Both the position numbers and the translations under genes were made by a program. The notes under the pieces were generated by a model. That model saw only the letters and a list, made by a program, of their open reading frames with translations. It ran no database searches and was not told where the DNA came from. DNA of 64,000 bases from Ahaetulla prasina (Eukaryota > Chordata > Lepidosauria > Squamata > Colubridae). Location: contig NC_080540.1 of NCBI RefSeq assembly GCF_028640845.1, positions 230,190,794 through 230,254,793 of the forward strand. Direction: 5' to 3'. Below, one piece after another: positions 60,925 to 64,000 of the stretch (position 1 is its first letter; each line of letters opens with the position of its first letter).

Positions 60925-61407
60925 TTAAAATATAAATTTTTTGATCCTATCCCCGCATCTTCCTTTCTGTGCCCCCCACCACCCGACATTAAACTACCAT
61001 ATAAACAACAATAAGACAAGTATATTCTAAAGTAATTATTTTACATACAATTAATTTTTTTTTTGTTGTTTACATTTATATCCCGCCCTTCTCCGAAGAC
61101 TCAGGGCGGCTTACAGTGTATAAGGCAATAGTCTCATTCTATTTGTATATTTTTTACAAAGTCAACTTATTGCCCCCCCAACAATCTGGGTCCTCATTTT
61201 ACCTACCTTATAAAGGATGGAAGGCTGAGTCAACCTCGGGCCGGGCTTGAACCTGCAATAATTGCAGGCTAATGTGTTCTAATAACAGGCTGTAACAGCC
61301 TGAGCTATTCCGGCCCCTAAATGTATGCTTTATTAACTTTTCTGCAATTTTTCTTTAGGTTTACACCAACAAGTCTGGCTGTTTAAATAGAAACTAAGAG
61401 ACTATGA

Positions 61408-61750
61408 GGGATGTGGTGGGTCAGTGGCTAAGACACTGAGCTTGTTGATTAGAAGGTTGGCAGTTCAGTGGTTCGAATCCCTAGTGCCGCATAATGGGGT
61501 GAGCTCTTGTTACTTGTCCCAGCTTCTGCTGGGACAAGCAGAAAGCACGTAAAAAAATGCAAGTAGAAAAATAGGGACCACTGGTGGAAGGTAACAGTGC
61601 TCCATGAGCCTTTGGCGTTGAATCATGCCGGCCACATGACCACGGAGATTTCTTTGGACAACGCTGGCTCTTCGGCTTAGAAACTGAGATGAGCACCGCC
61701 CCTAGAGCCGGAAATGACTAGCACGCATGTGCGGGGGAATCTTTATCTTT
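61408..61750 (+). mobile_element. Sauria-type SINE (duplicate in unit B)
   Basis: Same insertion as at 54509-54851, with the same 13-bp flanking duplication, copied with unit B. It is not an independent insertion. Confidence 0.85.
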
Positions 61751-62494
61751 TAAGAGACTATGAAATAAGACCTCAATTTGCATTATGGCTTCTAAGACCT
61801 ATTTATAAAAGCAGACTTCACACAACCCAATGTTCTATCCCAAAAATGACTCTGAGATTCAGGGATGATTTCCTATTCACCAAGAAGAGGAGAAAGAGAA
61901 AAAAGTGGGATATGCATAGGAAATACCAGAGTTGGATAAGATCAAAGGCCCAATCAGTTGCTTGCTTGATGTAGAGCTTGTAGCACTAATGTACCAAATT
62001 TTGGCATTGCAGAGATCTTTTTTCCCCCTGAAGGATTCTGCCATGCATAAGGGGAGGAAATTTGGGTGTCACTTGCACTGGAGTCAGAAATAGCCCTTTC
62101 CTCCCATGTATTTCATGCCTCATTCTCACCTCCCCCAATTTGATAATAGGAAAAAGAAAGACTGGACACACAACAACTAAATCTATATTTTTGTATTCTA
62201 GTTATTTTTTTTAGACTTTATATTCTACTGACGATTGAGGTCTCTATTTTAGCCAGACTTAACCAAATAATCTAAACCAAGGATTTTTACCTGGAAATAT
62301 GCTTAATTTTTGTGGTGGTGGTGGGTTTCTGTATAAATGCCATTTTTATGACAATTCCAAAATAGTTTTACCATCTTTTGATTACTATTAGTTTGCAGCC
62401 AATAAAATATTATGAAACTTTTAAACCACTTTTTGTTTTAAAACAACAAAATGAAAAATTCTATGATTATAATTTTCAAAACATACATTATCTA

Positions 62495-62695
<201 letters not shown>

Positions 62696-63530
62696 TTAGC
62701 TATAAATATAGAGCACAGATAAAGATACAACGTCTGAGAATTTTGCATAATGACAAAGGTCAGAAAACAAAAACAAAACCAAACCTGAAGGCAGGCCAAA
62801 CTAGGAAAATAAGAAATTTCAAAGTTTGGTCATGAGCCTAAAGAAAATCATCCCTTTTATAATACCTAGAGACCAGTTAGATGCTCAAGCCAAATATTAT
62901 TAATTCATTCTATGTCTTGAAAATTTTTTGGAAATTATATTTGGACTGGGAATTGCAACCTGTTTTACTCTGATTTTAGCCAACTATGCACATGCTTTTA
63001 TATACATAAGATATGGGCTTCATTCCCAGTTTTCTTCAGTGAAAAACACCACAAAGCTGATAATAAGTGAGTTAGGTCTTGATACATATTTTGTCTATCA
63101 AATTATGAAATTAAATATAATCAAAAGTGATGAAATCTTTTGAGATAAAACTGAGAGAGTTGAGAGATTTGTACAGCAATATTAATTAAAGCTGAAATGA
63201 CTGTTTTAAGAAATAACTGATGAAAAGGAAATCACAGATGGTGTGAAAAATGATAGCACTGCATACATATAACAACAGAAATGCTAAAATATGGATGCAA
63301 TTTGCTTATTAAGTAGGTATGCAGTGTAAATGTGTATGTGCGAAAAGAGCTTCTATGCTTCATATTTGATATGTTTTTATTCTCATAGCAATTGCATAGG
63401 AAAATGCAGCAAAAGTGAATGCAAAAATGATCTAAGAATTGATTTGTTAAGGGTAACAGAATCTGATTGAGAGAATATAAGGAGGCAATAAGCAAAATTG
63501 GTTTAGTGCAGCGTGGTTTTATATTTATTT

Positions 63531-63769
63531 TTTTATTTTTATTTATTTATTTATTTGTCACAACAGTATATATAAGCATAAGCATGAAAATAACTATATA
63601 ATATATAAGCATATATATGAGCATAAGTATGTGATAACTATATTAATTGGATATAATGAAAGGCAACAATAGGACAGGAACGGTAGGCACGTTTGTACTC
63701 TTATGCACGCCCCTTATAGACCTCTTAGGAATGGGGTGAGGTCAATAGTAGAGAGTTTTTGGTTAAAGC
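63531..63769 (-). mobile_element. CR1-like LINE 3' end (unit B)
   Basis: Duplicate of the fragment at 56632-56870, with one visible A/T difference in the T-rich tail. Confidence 0.75.
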
Positions 63770-63888
63770 ATTGGTCAAGAGGTGTACGGATCATTAAGAA
63801 AACTGGAAACATGAGAAGTTTATTGTATATTTGTTCATATACAAAGCTTAAAATAAACTAAATAGGCCTAATCCAAGATAAAACAAGT

Positions 63889-64000
63889 ATACATGATGCT
63901 CCTTACATTGTTTAATGTATTTATGAATAAATACATATGGAAAGGTGTGATTACTTTAGAAATATATTGGCTGGGGTCATGACTGCTTGTGTGCTTTTAG
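63889..64000 (-). other. TRPM3 intron, unique flank
   Basis: First unique sequence beyond duplicated unit B. It should continue toward upstream TRPM3 exons outside the window. No exon seen here. Confidence 0.5.

Larger units (their letters stand above)
56990..61015 (-). mobile_element. Chimeric retroelement block between the duplicated units
   Basis: About 4026 bp that separates the two units. Read on the minus strand it starts just upstream of an L1 ORF2 start codon and runs through endonuclease and part of the reverse transcriptase. At about 58345-58350 it switches abruptly to a Gypsy integrase (SDRGVQF motif), followed by a chromodomain, a polypurine tract and an LTR. It is flanked on both sides by 'acaag' (56984-56988 and 61016-61020). 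Frames are broken in both halves, so this was already decayed DNA. Confidence 0.8.

Overview
The window is vertebrate nuclear DNA, most likely from a squamate and probably a snake. The case rests on the repeat content. There are CR1-type LINEs whose 3' ends run into (ATTCT)n microsatellites, Bov-B/RTE LINEs, a tRNA-derived SINE of the Sauria type, two L1 families, Penelope-like and chromodomain Gypsy sequences, and many short hAT-like and palindromic elements. Only one host gene is visible: the C-terminal end of TRPM3, on the minus strand at the right side of the window.

Layout. 1-1640 is the 5' end of an L1 (minus). 1640-2290 is a Penelope-like endonuclease remnant. 2600-2925 is a CR1 3' end with (ATTCT)12. 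5125-5532 is a hAT-like MITE. 5860-6195 and 7084-7256 are pyrimidine microsatellites. 7262-8113 is a fold-back element. 8415-8890 is a LINE C-terminus. 9082-11425 is a long TIR element split by a CR1 with an open reverse transcriptase frame (9327-10862). 14359-20761 is a full-length L1 bounded by a 12-bp target-site duplication. 21-41 kb is a mosaic of MITEs, a solo LTR, RTE/Bov-B copies of different ages and CR1-like 3' ends. 42.3-51.9 kb is AT-rich and fairly repeat-poor; it lies just downstream of TRPM3 and probably includes its 3' UTR.

The TRPM3 part comprises the terminal coding exon (51939-53385) and the exon before it. That preceding exon is present twice (55621-55753 and 62520-62652), because a 2873-bp segment (54117-56989) is repeated almost identically and in the same orientation at 61016-63888. 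Between the two copies lie about 4 kb of decayed retroelement DNA: an L1 ORF2 piece joined directly to the 3' end of a chromodomain Gypsy element. The exon is 133 nt, so a transcript with both copies would hit a stop after six codons. This is either a very recent, probably damaging duplication or an assembly error, and it is the most interesting observation in the window.

No bacterial-type system, CRISPR array, functional tRNA or rRNA gene was seen. The 'system' here is layered transposon activity: elements nested inside one another with readable target-site duplications, microsatellites growing from LINE tails, and structural change in a conserved ion-channel gene.
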